Shown piece after piece: positions 45,407-54,108 of a DNA stretch of 64,000 nucleotides. The DNA is from Bacteroidota bacterium (lineage in GTDB: Bacteria > Bacteroidota > Bacteroidia > Bacteroidales > FEN-979), in NCBI GenBank assembly GCA_026391795.1, contig JAPLDI010000021.1, positions 43,105 to 107,104 on the forward strand, given 5' to 3'. A program made the translations under genes and the position numbers. The notes below the pieces were generated by a model. The model was not told the origin of the DNA. It searched no databases and saw only the letters and a program-made list of their open reading frames with translations. Every line of letters begins with the position of its first letter. The stretch's first letter is position 1.

Positions 45407-46981
45407 TTATCTCTTTTCTGTTGTCCGTGGAAAATCAAGCGAGTAATGCAGGCCGCGGCTCTCCTTTCTGTTCATCGCTGCCTTGATGACCAGGTAACCG
45501 ATATTGATCAGGTTGCGGAGTTCACAGATACGCGGTGTCAGGATGGATTTATTGTAAAGTGCTTCTGACTCCTGATAAAGGATCTCAAGCCTGTCGAAGG
45601 CTCTTTTTAAGCGGAGATTGGACCTTACAATGCCAACATAGCTGGTCATGATTGCCTGGAGTTCTTTCAGGGATTGCGTGATCAGGATCATCTCTTCATT
45701 GTAAACCATTCCTTCGGCATTCCAGTCGGGGATCTCTTCATTGATCAGGATGGTCTTTGCACTTTCTATGGCATCTTCGCTCGACCGGTGCGAAAACACC
45801 AGCGATTCAAGCAGCGAATTGGACGCAAGCCGGTTTGCTCCGTGCATCCCGGTACAGGAACACTCACCCGAGGCATAAAGATGCTGAATGGAACTTCTTC
45901 CGAATTCATCTACCTTGATCCCCCCGCAGGTATAATGTGCAGCCGGCACAACCGGGATCATATCGCGTGTGATGTCGATACCGATGCTGAGACATTTTGC
46001 ATAAATGGTCGGGAAATTATGGATCAGCTCATTTTTCGGGAGGTGACGGCAATCGAGGTATACATAGTCATCACCCAGGATCTTCAGTTCATTGTCGATG
46101 GCGCGCGCCACGATGTCGCGCGGGGCAAGGCCGAGACGCGGATCGTACTTCTGCATGAACTCTTTGCCCTGCGAATTCTTTAAAATGCCGCCAAACCCGC
46201 GCAGGGCTTCAGTGATCAGGAAAGAATGTTTCTCTTCCGGGTTGTACAGGGCGGTGGGATGAAACTGCATGAACTCCATGTTCTCAACGGTTCCTTTGGC
46301 CCTGTATACCATGGCGATTCCGTCACCGGTCGAGATGGTGGGATTTGTGGTTGTGCTGTAAACCTGTCCTGCACCACCCGTTGCGATCAGGGTGGTTTTT
46401 GAGAGAATGGTGTCGACAAGCTGGGTACGGGGATTCAACACATAGGCGCCAAAACAGGTGATATGGGGAGTCCGGCGGTTTACTTCGATTCCAAGGTGGT
46501 GTTCGGTGATGATATCGATTGCAAACGTGTCCTCGATCACCTCAATCTTCGGGTGTTTGCGGACCTGGTCCACCAGGGTGTTTTCAATTTCCCTCCCGGT
46601 ACTGTCCTTGTGATGCAGTACCCGGTACTCGGAATGCCCACCCTCCTTTGAAAGATCAAATTTTCCGGATTTTGTTTTATCAAACTTGATCCCCCAATGG
46701 ATCAGTTCTTTAATTCGTTCGGTCGATTCTTTAATGGTAAAACGTACAATTTTTTCATCACAGAGTCCATCACCGGCAATCAGCGTATCCTGGATATGTT
46801 TCTCGTAAGAGTCGGGCGTATAGGTAACGGCTGCTATTCCTCCCTGGGCATAACTCGTTGCAGTATCATCCAGTTTGCTCTTGGTAATGATGCAAACGGT
46901 TCCGTGCTTGGCTACCTTCAGGGCATAAGTCAGTCCTGCTATTCCCGAGCCCATCACCAAAAAATCAACATGCTTTCTCAT
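45407..46981 (-). CDS. nadB: L-aspartate oxidase
   Basis: 524 residues from the ATG at 46981. The family start (MRKHVDFLVMGSGIAGLTYALKVA, the FAD Rossmann motif) matches exactly; the frame stays open 58 codons further upstream through a repeat array, but that stretch is not protein. Oxidises aspartate to iminoaspartate for de novo NAD synthesis. Signatures: DTATSYAQGGIAAVTY, EGGHSEYRVLHHKDSTGREIE, ATGGAGQVYSTTTNP, EFMQFHPTALYNPEEKHSFLITEALRG and CTGMHGANRLASNSLLE, whose CxGxHGANRLASNSLLE-like sequence is conserved. Full length with a C-terminal helical domain. Upstream lies a 57-bp direct repeat with hairpins. Confidence 0.97.
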   Translation of the reverse strand: MRKHVDFLVMGSGIAGLTYALKVAKHGTVCIITKSKLDDTATSYAQGGIAAVTYTPDSYEKHIQDTLIAGDGLCDEKIVRFTIKESTERIKELIHWGIKFDKTKSGKFDLSKEGGHSEYRVLHHKDSTGREIENTLVDQVRKHPKIEVIEDTFAIDIITEHHLGIEVNRRTPHITCFGAYVLNPRTQLVDTILSKTTLIATGGAGQVYSTTTNPTISTGDGIAMVYRAKGTVENMEFMQFHPTALYNPEEKHSFLITEALRGFGGILKNSQGKEFMQKYDPRLGLAPRDIVARAIDNELKILGDDYVYLDCRHLPKNELIHNFPTIYAKCLSIGIDITRDMIPVVPAAHYTCGGIKVDEFGRSSIQHLYASGECSCTGMHGANRLASNSLLESLVFSHRSSEDAIESAKTILINEEIPDWNAEGMVYNEEMILITQSLKELQAIMTSYVGIVRSNLRLKRAFDRLEILYQESEALYNKSILTPRICELRNLINIGYLVIKAAMNRKESRGLHYSLDFPRTTEKR

Positions 46982-47124
46982 CCTCAATCCTCCATTCTCT
47001 ATTCTCGATGCTCGATGCTCTGCTGGCGCGCGTTTCCTAACGCGTGCCCGTTCCTCAATCCTCGATGTTCGATACTCTGCTGGCGCGCGTTTCCTAACGC
47101 GTGCCCGTTCCTCAATTCTCAGAT
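46981..47124. repeat. Heptamer arrays interleaved with a duplicated 57-bp unit carrying a 10-bp hairpin
   Basis: Plus-strand heptamers from 46983 read CTCAATC CTCCATT CTCTATT CTCGATG CTCGATG CTCTGCT. A 39-bp block (TGCTGGCGCGCG...CCTCAAT) follows at 47021-47059 and again, identical, at 47078-47116: a 57-bp period. Each block has the hairpin GGCGCGCGTT-TCCT-AACGCGTGCC (10-bp stem with one G-T pair). CTCAATC CTCGATG TTCGATA CTCTGCT lie between the copies and CTCAATT CTCAGAT after the second. The odhB stop TGA is inside the last heptamer, and the nadB ATG abuts the first. Confidence 0.85.
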
Positions 47125-48348
47125 CTCGAGCAGCCTTTTTACCGGATCCTTGCATTCTTCCACCATTCTGACCGGATCCTCGATATATTCCTTCACTTTG
47201 ACCAGGAAGGTGACCGATTCCCTTCCGTCAATCACCCTGTGGTCATAGGATAACGCAATGTACATCATCGGTTGGATCTCAACCTTCCCGTTGACGGCAA
47301 TCGGCCTGTCCATGATCTTATGCATCCCCAGGATAGCGCTCTGCGGCGGGTTGAGGATGGGAGTCGACATCATTGATCCGAAAACACCGCCGTTAGTGAT
47401 CGTAAAGGTGCCGCCTTTCATATCCTCAAGGGTGATCCGGTTCTCTCTCGCTTTTACCGCCAGTTCCTTGATCCTGATCTCAAGCTCCGGAATACTCATC
47501 TTATCGGCATCCCTGATTACCGGTACCACCAAGCCTTTCGGGGCACTCACTGCAATGCTCATGTCAACGAACCCGGGGATTACCAGATCCTCTCCGTCCA
47601 GCATCGAGTTGACCTGCGGAAATTCCTTCAGGGCAAGGGTGACAGCTTTTGAGAAGAAGGACATGAAACCGATGCCGACCCCGAATTTCTCCTTGAATAA
47701 ATCGTTGTGCTTTTCTTTTATCTCCAGGATATTCCGCATGTTCACCTCGTTGAAAGTGGTCAGCATGGCCGTCTCGTTTTTTACGGCTACCAGTCTTTCT
47801 GCAAGCTTCAGGCGTAACGTGGATAGTTTTCTCCGTTCCAGGCTTCTTGATTCTGAGAACTTCATTGCAGGGCCGGGGCTCTCTTTCCGTGCCACGAACG
47901 ACTCAATCTCTTTTTTTCCGATCCTTTTTCCTTCAAACGCCGCGAAAACATCTTCCCGGGCGATCTTTTTTTCAACACGGATCTTATCCGCAAGCGGGGA
48001 TATATGGGTATCAGTTCTCGACTTTTCTGCTTTTATTTCATCCTTCGTTCTAACAGGGGGCTTTATATCCTTAACCGGTGCTGTTTTTTTACGAACGGGT
48101 TTTACGGATCCCGCTGCAGATTCAACCCGGGCCAGGATCGTGCCCACGGCAACCGTTTCCCCTTCCGGGACAAGGATGTTGAGTATGCCATCTGCCGGTG
48201 CCATTAATGGGAAGGATGCTTTATCGGAATCGATTTCCACGACCTCCTGGTCCTTCTCCACCTCTTCCCCGTTGCTGACCAGCCACTTTGCAACCTGTAC
48301 CTGCGTGATCGATTCTCCCGGGCTCGGGACAATTATCTCTGATGCCAT
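47119..48348 (-). CDS. odhB: 2-oxoglutarate dehydrogenase E2 (dihydrolipoyl succinyltransferase)
   Basis: 409 residues from the ATG at 48348 (an in-frame ATG at 48369 adds 7). The N-terminal lipoyl domain ends with [19 protein letters not shown], where the Lys of DKA is lipoylated. A Pro/Lys-rich linker leads to the E1/E3-binding domain ([21 protein letters not shown]). The catalytic domain contains [29 protein letters not shown] and the active site [16 protein letters not shown] (His and Asp of HRxxDG). It starts 80 bp after sucA and has its own TAATTTTG box at 48388-48395. Together with sucA it makes the 2-oxoglutarate dehydrogenase complex. Confidence 0.95.
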   Translation of the reverse strand: MASEIIVPSPGESITQVQVAKWLVSNGEEVEKDQEVVEIDSDKASFPLMAPADGILNILVPEGETVAVGTILARVESAAGSVKPVRKKTAPVKDIKPPVRTKDEIKAEKSRTDTHISPLADKIRVEKKIAREDVFAAFEGKRIGKKEIESFVARKESPGPAMKFSESRSLERRKLSTLRLKLAERLVAVKNETAMLTTFNEVNMRNILEIKEKHNDLFKEKFGVGIGFMSFFSKAVTLALKEFPQVNSMLDGEDLVIPGFVDMSIAVSAPKGLVVPVIRDADKMSIPELEIRIKELAVKARENRITLEDMKGGTFTITNGGVFGSMMSTPILNPPQSAILGMHKIMDRPIAVNGKVEIQPMMYIALSYDHRVIDGRESVTFLVKVKEYIEDPVRMVEECKDPVKRLLEI

Positions 48349-48387
48349 ATTCCTGTCGTCTTTCAACAATTCAATGATTTCCCTTCA

Positions 48388-48395
48388 CAAAATTA
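48388..48395 (-). promoter_or_regulatory. -7 box (TAATTTTG) before odhB
   Basis: The minus strand reads TAATTTTG, 39 bp before the odhB ATG, between sucA and odhB. It could give odhB a separate promoter. Confidence 0.45.
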
Positions 48396-48428
48396 CAACT
48401 ATTGTAAAGAAACTGATGGTTTGCCGGA

Positions 48429-51233
48429 TTATTGTCCCTCCGGTGCTTCCTCCTCCTTTTCCGAACAATGCAGCCTGCAGCTCTCATTGGCCACTTCGCA
48501 GCTGCATTTCCCCATTGCTTTTTCAACGAGAAGCTGCTGCTGGATCTTGTGCAGGCGTGAGGACCCTGTGGCAGGACTGCCGCTGGGCGGTCGTGTCGTA
48601 AATTTCAGGGGTACCTCCCCGAAATTGCGAAGCATATAATCACAGGCTCCCATATTTGCAGGCTCTTCCTGTATCCAATGCCAGAGCCCGGCTTTGTCGT
48701 AACGTTTAACAATCGCCCTGAGCTGGATGAGGGGCAACGGATAAAGCTGCTCGATACGGACAAGGGCTACATCTTCCTGGTGAAGTTTTTCCTTTGCATC
48801 CACCAGGTCGTAATAGATCTTTCCACAGCAAAAAACAACTTTTTTTATTTTTCGCGGATCTGCGGCAGCATCATCGATCACTTCCCGGAACCCGCCTTTT
48901 GTGAAATCCTCAAGCGGGGATATACAACGGGGATGACGTAACAGGCTCTTCGGGGTGAAGATCACAAGTGGTTTCCGGAAGGGACGGTGCATCTGTCTCC
49001 TCAGCACATGAAAGAAATTGGCCGGGGTAGTGCAATTGACAACCTGTATGTTTGAATGACCGCTGATCGCAAGGAACCGCTCGAGCCTTGCACTCGAATG
49101 CTCGGGACCCTGACCCTCATACCCATGCGGAAGTAAAAGGACCAGCCCGTTCATGACCTTCCACTTTTCTTCGGCGCTGCTGATGTACTGATCAATGATG
49201 ATCTGGGCGCCGTTGCTGAAATCCCCGAATTGTGCCTCCCAGAGGGTGAGTGTTTCGGGTGAGGTAAGGGCAAACCCATACTCAAACCCGAGAACCCCAT
49301 ATTCTGACAACAGGGAATTGATCACTTCAAACTTTGCCTGGCCTTCGGAAACCGTGGAAAGGGGTATGAATTTTTGTTCTGAATCTTCGATCGTAAGGAC
49401 CGAGTGGCGGTGCGAAAAAGTACCCCGCTGTGAATCCTGGCCCGACAGCCTGACCGGAAAACCTTCTTTAAGTAAGGTCCCGTAAGCCAGCAATTCCCCC
49501 ATCGCCCAGTCGAGGACTCCTTTCTTTTCAATCATCTCCCTGCGATCTTCCTGCAGCTTGATGATCTTCCTGAAGAAAGGAATTCCATCAGGAAGTGAGG
49601 TGATTCTCTGCCCGATCTCCCGGAGTGTCAATTCATCAACACCGGTGTCGGGGGAGGAGGCAAAATCACCCGGGGTCGCCCTTCGGATCCCTTTCCAGAG
49701 GTTGCCGAGAAACGGAGAAATGTCAGCCTTCTCAATGGCCTTCGATCCTTCCAGCCCCTGCTCCAGTTTTTCATTGATCGCCTGTTTCATGGAAGGGAAA
49801 TCGATCGTCCGGAGGGTCTCCTCTTCTTCAAGTTTTTTTACATAAATCTCCAGCGGATCCGGATGGGTTTCAATGGCTTTGTAAAGGATAGGCTGTGTGA
49901 ACCGCGGCTCATCGCTCTCATTGTGCCCGTATTTCCGGTAACCCAGCAGGTCGATAAACACATCCTTGTGAAATTGCTGACGGTAGCGTGTTGCCAGCTG
50001 AACGGTATACACGACCGCTTCAACATCGTCGGCATTTACATGAAAGACCGGCGACAGGATGGTCTTGCCGACATCCGTGCAATAGGTGCTTGAACGGCCA
50101 TCCAGGTAGTTGGTCGTAAATCCCAGCTGGTTGTTGGTGACGATGTGGATCGTCCCGCCGGTTTTGTATCCGTTGAGTTCTGACATCTGCAGTACCTCGT
50201 AAACAATTCCCTGTCCCGAAATGGAGGCATCCCCATGGATCAGGACCGGAATTGTCTGTTCATTGTTACCCTTGTATTCATGATCGATCCTTGCCCTTGA
50301 GATGCCTTCCACCACAGGATCAACAGCCTCGAGATGCGAAGGATTCGGTGCCAGAACCAGGGAAACGGGTTCCCCGTTTTTAACCCTGATGGTACTGGAA
50401 TGGCCAAGGTGGTATTTTACGTCTCCGAGAAGTTCGGTATCCTGGTACTCTTTCCCGTCGAACTCGGAAAAGATCGACGAAACCGGTTTCTGCATGATGT
50501 TGGCCAGTGTGTTGAGCCGCCCCCGGTGGGCCATTCCGATCACAAATTCCTTTACCCCCAAACCGGCACCTGTCTCAATGACAGCGTCAAGCGCCGGGAT
50601 CAGCGATTCAACTCCTTCAAGGGAAAAAGTTTTATGCCCGGGAAATTTCTTGTGGATGAATTTCTCAAAGAGAACAGCTTCGGCAAGTTTGCGAAGGATA
50701 TTTTCTTTCTGGTCAGGACGGAAGACGGGCATGTTCCGGCTGACCTCCATCTGTGATTTCAGCCATCCGATGATTTCAGGGTTCCGGATGTAAAGGTATT
50801 CGACTCCGACCGACTGGCAATAGGTCTGGTTGAGGTGGTCGAGGATCTTCTGCAATGTTGCTTTTCCCAGTCCCAGTTCGTTTCCTGCTTCGAATGATCT
50901 GGAAAGATCCTCTTTTGAAAGTCCGAAATTTTCAATGTCGAGAGTGGGACTGTATTGCCGCCGTGTCCTTACCGGGTTGGTCAGGGTGAAAAGATGCCCC
51001 CTTGAACGGTAACCGTTGATGAGGTTCATTACCTTGAATTCATCCGGGTAAACCGTGGCTCCGGCTTTGGGCTTTTTATAATTCTGTTGGGCGAATTCAA
51101 ATCCGTCAAAAAATTCCCTCCAGCTGACATCAATCGATTCCGGGTCCTGCTTGTATTTTGAAAACAATTCTTCAAAAACGGAATTGTCCATTGTGTTCAA
51201 ATAGGAAAATTTGTCCATCTCTTTAAACTTCAT
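48429..51233 (-). CDS. sucA: 2-oxoglutarate dehydrogenase E1 component
   Basis: 934 residues, thiamine-diphosphate enzyme that decarboxylates 2-oxoglutarate and passes the succinyl group to E2. The N-terminus SYLNTMDNSVFEELFSKYKQDPESIDVSWREFFDGF is the E1o signature. Further: GLGVKEFVIGMAHRGRLNTLANIM, YHLGHSSTIRVKNGEPVSLVLAPNPSHLEAVDPVVEG, IPVLIHGDASISGQGIVYE, GYRKYGHNESDEPRFTQP and VLLLPHGYEGQGPEHSSARLERFL. The C-terminal ~35 residues (SCEVANESCRLHCSEKEEEAPEG) carry three cysteines and extend past the usual end. Gene order sucA-odhB; no lpd (E3) gene is nearby. The TfoX-like gene lies 22 bp upstream. Confidence 0.97.
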   Translation of the reverse strand: MKFKEMDKFSYLNTMDNSVFEELFSKYKQDPESIDVSWREFFDGFEFAQQNYKKPKAGATVYPDEFKVMNLINGYRSRGHLFTLTNPVRTRRQYSPTLDIENFGLSKEDLSRSFEAGNELGLGKATLQKILDHLNQTYCQSVGVEYLYIRNPEIIGWLKSQMEVSRNMPVFRPDQKENILRKLAEAVLFEKFIHKKFPGHKTFSLEGVESLIPALDAVIETGAGLGVKEFVIGMAHRGRLNTLANIMQKPVSSIFSEFDGKEYQDTELLGDVKYHLGHSSTIRVKNGEPVSLVLAPNPSHLEAVDPVVEGISRARIDHEYKGNNEQTIPVLIHGDASISGQGIVYEVLQMSELNGYKTGGTIHIVTNNQLGFTTNYLDGRSSTYCTDVGKTILSPVFHVNADDVEAVVYTVQLATRYRQQFHKDVFIDLLGYRKYGHNESDEPRFTQPILYKAIETHPDPLEIYVKKLEEEETLRTIDFPSMKQAINEKLEQGLEGSKAIEKADISPFLGNLWKGIRRATPGDFASSPDTGVDELTLREIGQRITSLPDGIPFFRKIIKLQEDRREMIEKKGVLDWAMGELLAYGTLLKEGFPVRLSGQDSQRGTFSHRHSVLTIEDSEQKFIPLSTVSEGQAKFEVINSLLSEYGVLGFEYGFALTSPETLTLWEAQFGDFSNGAQIIIDQYISSAEEKWKVMNGLVLLLPHGYEGQGPEHSSARLERFLAISGHSNIQVVNCTTPANFFHVLRRQMHRPFRKPLVIFTPKSLLRHPRCISPLEDFTKGGFREVIDDAAADPRKIKKVVFCCGKIYYDLVDAKEKLHQEDVALVRIEQLYPLPLIQLRAIVKRYDKAGLWHWIQEEPANMGACDYMLRNFGEVPLKFTTRPPSGSPATGSSRLHKIQQQLLVEKAMGKCSCEVANESCRLHCSEKEEEAPEGQ

Positions 51234-51255
51234 AGTAAATTTTATCGGATTGCAA

Positions 51256-51591
51256 TTATCCCCGATCCTTTTTCTTTTTCCTGATTACCGGCTCCGGAAG
51301 TTCACTGCAGGTGATCTTTATCAGGTTACTGATCCATTCCCTGTCGTCAAGCTGGTCTTCTATGAGAAAGGCTGGCTTTGCACCCGGGTAAGCAGGAGCT
51401 TCCGTTACCACTCCGATGAATTTTCGCCCGCTCTCGGTGGGCTTGACAAAGAGTTTATTGTCACAAACCAGGGCAACAACCTTTCCGTCACAATAAACCG
51501 CATACTCACCAAACATTTTTTTACTTGTGATGGTACCCGCGCTTTCGATCTGGTCTGTAACGAATTCAATAAAACCCTGGTCTGATGACAT
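51256..51591 (-). CDS. TfoX/Sxy N-terminal domain protein
   Basis: 111 residues. Matches the TfoX N-terminal domain: GTITSKKMFGEYAVYCDGKVVALVCDNKLFVKPT, then a segment with PAYPGAKPAFLIEDQLDDREWISNLIKIT. In Gammaproteobacteria Sxy/TfoX promotes competence together with CRP; stand-alone N-domain proteins in other phyla have no established function. Its C-terminus is very basic (RKKKKDRG). It precedes sucA by 22 bp on the same strand, so they may be co-transcribed. dprA elsewhere in the window also relates to competence, but there is no direct link. Confidence 0.85.
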   Translation of the reverse strand: MSSDQGFIEFVTDQIESAGTITSKKMFGEYAVYCDGKVVALVCDNKLFVKPTESGRKFIGVVTEAPAYPGAKPAFLIEDQLDDREWISNLIKITCSELPEPVIRKKKKDRG

Positions 51592-51631
51592 CGTTGTTCT
51601 TTTGCAAGAGGATGGTTACTTATCTTTATAC

Positions 51632-51772
51632 AAAGTTAGTAAAGTTCATCAAGTTCATCAAGTTCATCAAGTTCATAAAGTTCATAAAGTTTATAAAGTT
51701 TATAAAGTTCATAAAGTTTATCAAGTTCATAAAGTTTATAAAGTTCATAAAGGTTATAAAGTTCTCAGGGTT
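51632..51772. repeat. Degenerate 9-bp tandem repeat (AAAGTTCAT family)
   Basis: About 15 units of AAAGTTCAT/CAAGTTCAT/AAAGTTTAT, beginning AAAGTTAGT and ending AAAGGTTAT AAAGTTCTC. Units vary mainly by C/T at the seventh base and A/C at the first. It lies in the gap after (upstream of) the TfoX-domain gene on the minus strand. Because 9 is a multiple of 3, the array is open in all three plus-strand frames. Confidence 0.9.
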
Positions 51773-51833
51773 TACAGAATTGATCTGTTTTTGAAACAGT
51801 GTCATAGCCTCTGTGTAACTCTGTGCCTTCTCA

Positions 51834-51905
51834 GTGAACCTCTGTGTTATAAAGACGGACTTGTTCGCCGTCCTGGAATAACACAGAGAAAAAAGGGAGG
51901 TTCAC
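51834..51905. repeat. Compound inverted repeat with CTCTGTG repeats
   Basis: Outer arms GTGAACCT (51834-51841) and AGGTTCAC (51898-51905); inner arms CTCTGTGTTAT (51840-51850) and ATAACACAGAG (51878-51888); core arms GACGG and CCGTC (51854-51858, 51868-51872). CTCTGTG is also repeated directly upstream near 51809 and 51820. It lies downstream of dsbD (minus strand), where it could act as an RNA 3'-end structure. Confidence 0.75.
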
Positions 51906-51966
51906 AGAGATTTTAATTCGTGCCTTAGCGTCTTCGCTGTAAATTTGAAGTCGCAACGATGTGTCG

Positions 51967-54054
51967 CTACTTCTTCACCGGGTTCCGGAAGTTCTGCAAC
52001 CCCGTATCCAGGAATTTGATGAAGTTGTCGATATTCAGATCATAGGCTTTCGGCGTTGTGAGCAGGTTTCCTGCTGTGTCGAGAAGCACATAATAGGGCT
52101 GGGCATTTACATTGAAACGGGCGATCTGCAGGTCGGCATAGATCTTCCCGATCGATTTTTTAACCTTGCCATCGTATTTTGAGGTGATCCATTCCTTCTG
52201 CGGAACTTCGGTTTTATCATCCACATAGAGCGCAGTGACGATAAAGTTTTCACGAAGCCTTTTCAGTACCTGCGGATCAGCCCAGACACGTGCTTCCATC
52301 TCCCGGCAGTTTACGCATCCATGGCCTGTAAAGTCGATGAAGAGAGGTTTGTTTTGTTTCCGGGCACAGTTCAGTGCCTGGTTATAATCGAAATAACCAT
52401 CCAGCTGGTGGGGCAGGTCCAGGAATTCCTTGTATTTCGGAGTATCACAAAGGGAGGTGTTGGTGGTCCCCCCGGCTCCACCTGAAATTGATTTCACTTC
52501 GTTGCGGATGATGGCGGTGAGATCGAAATCATGCGACTGCTGGGGGGGAAGGTATCCTGCAAGTGCCTTTAACGGGGCACCCCACATTCCCGGGATCATG
52601 TAAACCACGAAAGTGAAGGTGATGATGGAGAGGGTAAGCCGTGGAACACTTAAATAGGGAACATCCGAATCGTGGTTGAACCTGATCTTTCCCAGCAGGT
52701 ATAATCCCATTAAGGTGAAGATCACGATCCAGAAAGCAAGGTACACTTCCCGGTCGAGGATATGCCAGTGGTAGGTCTGATCGGCAATGCTCAGGAATTT
52801 CAGACCGAGCGCCAGTTCAAGAAAGCCCAGGACTACCTTCACCGAGTTCAGCCATCCGCCCGACTTTGGCAGGCCGGCCAGCCAGGAGGGGAAAAATGCG
52901 AAGAGCCCGAAGGGAAGGGCAAAGGCAATGGAAAATCCCAGCATCCCGATGATGGGCAGGAGGATCTTTCCGCCGGCCGACTGAACCAGGATGGCACCGA
53001 CAATGGGACCGGTACAGGAGAAAGAGACAAGCACCAGCGTGAATGCCATGAAAAATGCACCGGTGAACCCGCCTTTGTCGGCTTGTTTATCAGCCTTTGA
53101 AACGAGCCAGCTGGGCAGGGTGATCTCGAACATCCCCAGGAAGGAAGCAGCAAAGACGATAAAGATCAGGAAGAAGAAAACATTCGGGAGCCAGTGCGTA
53201 CTGAGGAAATTGGCAAAATTTGCACCGAGTGTAACCGCCACAACCGTGCCGATAACCGTATAGATAAAGATGATAGAGAGGGCGTAAACAATGGCCTGGA
53301 AACGTGCTTTCCGCTTGTTCCCGCTGTCGTGCATGAAGAAGGTAACCGTCATCGGAATCATCGGGAATACACAGGGAGTAACGATCGCCAGGAGCCCTGC
53401 CAGGAACGAAATAAGGAAAAACATCAGGAGTGATCTTTTTTCGCCAGTATCCATTCCTTCTGTTTTCACAACAGGCGGAGTTGCCGGCTTTGAAACGGTT
53501 ACCTTGCTAGTATCGGCACTTTTGGCAGCAGAATCCCCCTTGCCCTGAACAGGAGGTGCCACCGTTTTTGCAAGTTCAGCCCCGGCAGGATTTCCTTTGA
53601 TATCGAATGAAAACTCGATCTCTTCCGGAGGGATGCACTGTCCGTTGTCACAGCACATAAACTCAAGGGATCCCTTGACGGTAAAATCATTTTTTCCGAG
53701 AACCCTGATCTTCTGCTTAAAAACTGCCTTAGTATCGAAATACCTCAGCGTTGCATTCTCGAACTGGGAATCCTTCTCCTCGATCGGTTTTGGTTCCGTA
53801 ACGTTGCCGGTGAGCTGGTATTCCTTTCTCTTGGTGAATTGAAAAGTAGTGCCTACCGGTCCGTCGGGGGGAAGCGGGTTGTTCTTTGAATAAATGTGCC
53901 ACCCGTGATCGATTTTTGCGATGAGAAGCAACGTGGCCTCGTCGGGCTTTGACTGTTCCACCTTGAAACTCCATTTTACAGGGGTCAGAACCTGTGAGAA
54001 TGAAAATAGCGGAAGGAGAATAAAGGCGAGAAGGCAGACAGGAAGTTTTTTCAT
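51967..54054 (-). CDS. DsbD-like thiol:disulfide interchange protein
   Basis: 695 residues from the ATG at 54054 (an in-frame ATG at 54078 adds 8). Signal peptide LPVCLLAFILLPLFSFSQ. N-terminal periplasmic domain (residues ~20-165) with FMCCDNGQCIPPEEIEF, the DsbD-alpha cysteines. A Lys/Thr linker leads to an eight-helix membrane domain (LLMFFLISFLAGLLAIVTPCVFPMIPMTVTFFM; VSFSCTGPIVGAIL holds the second cysteine). The C-terminal thioredoxin domain has IDFTGHGCVNCREMEARVW (CVNC). The protein moves electrons from cytoplasmic thioredoxin to periplasmic disulfides. A TAACTTTG box lies at 54093-54100 upstream. Confidence 0.93.
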   Translation of the reverse strand: MKKLPVCLLAFILLPLFSFSQVLTPVKWSFKVEQSKPDEATLLLIAKIDHGWHIYSKNNPLPPDGPVGTTFQFTKRKEYQLTGNVTEPKPIEEKDSQFENATLRYFDTKAVFKQKIRVLGKNDFTVKGSLEFMCCDNGQCIPPEEIEFSFDIKGNPAGAELAKTVAPPVQGKGDSAAKSADTSKVTVSKPATPPVVKTEGMDTGEKRSLLMFFLISFLAGLLAIVTPCVFPMIPMTVTFFMHDSGNKRKARFQAIVYALSIIFIYTVIGTVVAVTLGANFANFLSTHWLPNVFFFLIFIVFAASFLGMFEITLPSWLVSKADKQADKGGFTGAFFMAFTLVLVSFSCTGPIVGAILVQSAGGKILLPIIGMLGFSIAFALPFGLFAFFPSWLAGLPKSGGWLNSVKVVLGFLELALGLKFLSIADQTYHWHILDREVYLAFWIVIFTLMGLYLLGKIRFNHDSDVPYLSVPRLTLSIITFTFVVYMIPGMWGAPLKALAGYLPPQQSHDFDLTAIIRNEVKSISGGAGGTTNTSLCDTPKYKEFLDLPHQLDGYFDYNQALNCARKQNKPLFIDFTGHGCVNCREMEARVWADPQVLKRLRENFIVTALYVDDKTEVPQKEWITSKYDGKVKKSIGKIYADLQIARFNVNAQPYYVLLDTAGNLLTTPKAYDLNIDNFIKFLDTGLQNFRNPVKK

Positions 54055-54092
54055 CGGGCTGGCAGATGTATAATACAAGGTTGATTACCGCA

Positions 54093-54100
54093 CAAAGTTA
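54093..54100 (-). promoter_or_regulatory. -7 box (TAACTTTG) for the dsbD-like gene
   Basis: Minus-strand TAACTTTG, exact TAnnTTTG match, 38 bp before the ATG at 54054. It lies 9 bp beyond the tilS stop codon, so tilS and dsbD are probably separate transcription units. Confidence 0.5.
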
Positions 54101-54108
54101 CTATTTTT

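Larger units (their letters stand above)
51592..51966. other. 375-bp repeat-filled intergenic region, TfoX-domain gene / dsbD
   Basis: No gene. The TfoX-side half is a 9-bp tandem array (51632-51772). The dsbD-side half holds CTCTGTG direct repeats and a compound hairpin (51834-51905). The remaining ~60 bp (GCGTCTTCGCTG... to the dsbD stop) show nothing identifiable. Confidence 0.7.

Noticed and set aside
47258..48601. 447-residue plus-strand Ser/Phe-rich frame over odhB
   Set aside because: Antisense to odhB, which has complete E2 motifs.
51527..51916. Open frame through the 9-bp repeat (Val-His-Lys-like repeats)
   Set aside because: Period 9 keeps all frames open; no start context, no signal and no family. 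It is a consequence of the repeat.
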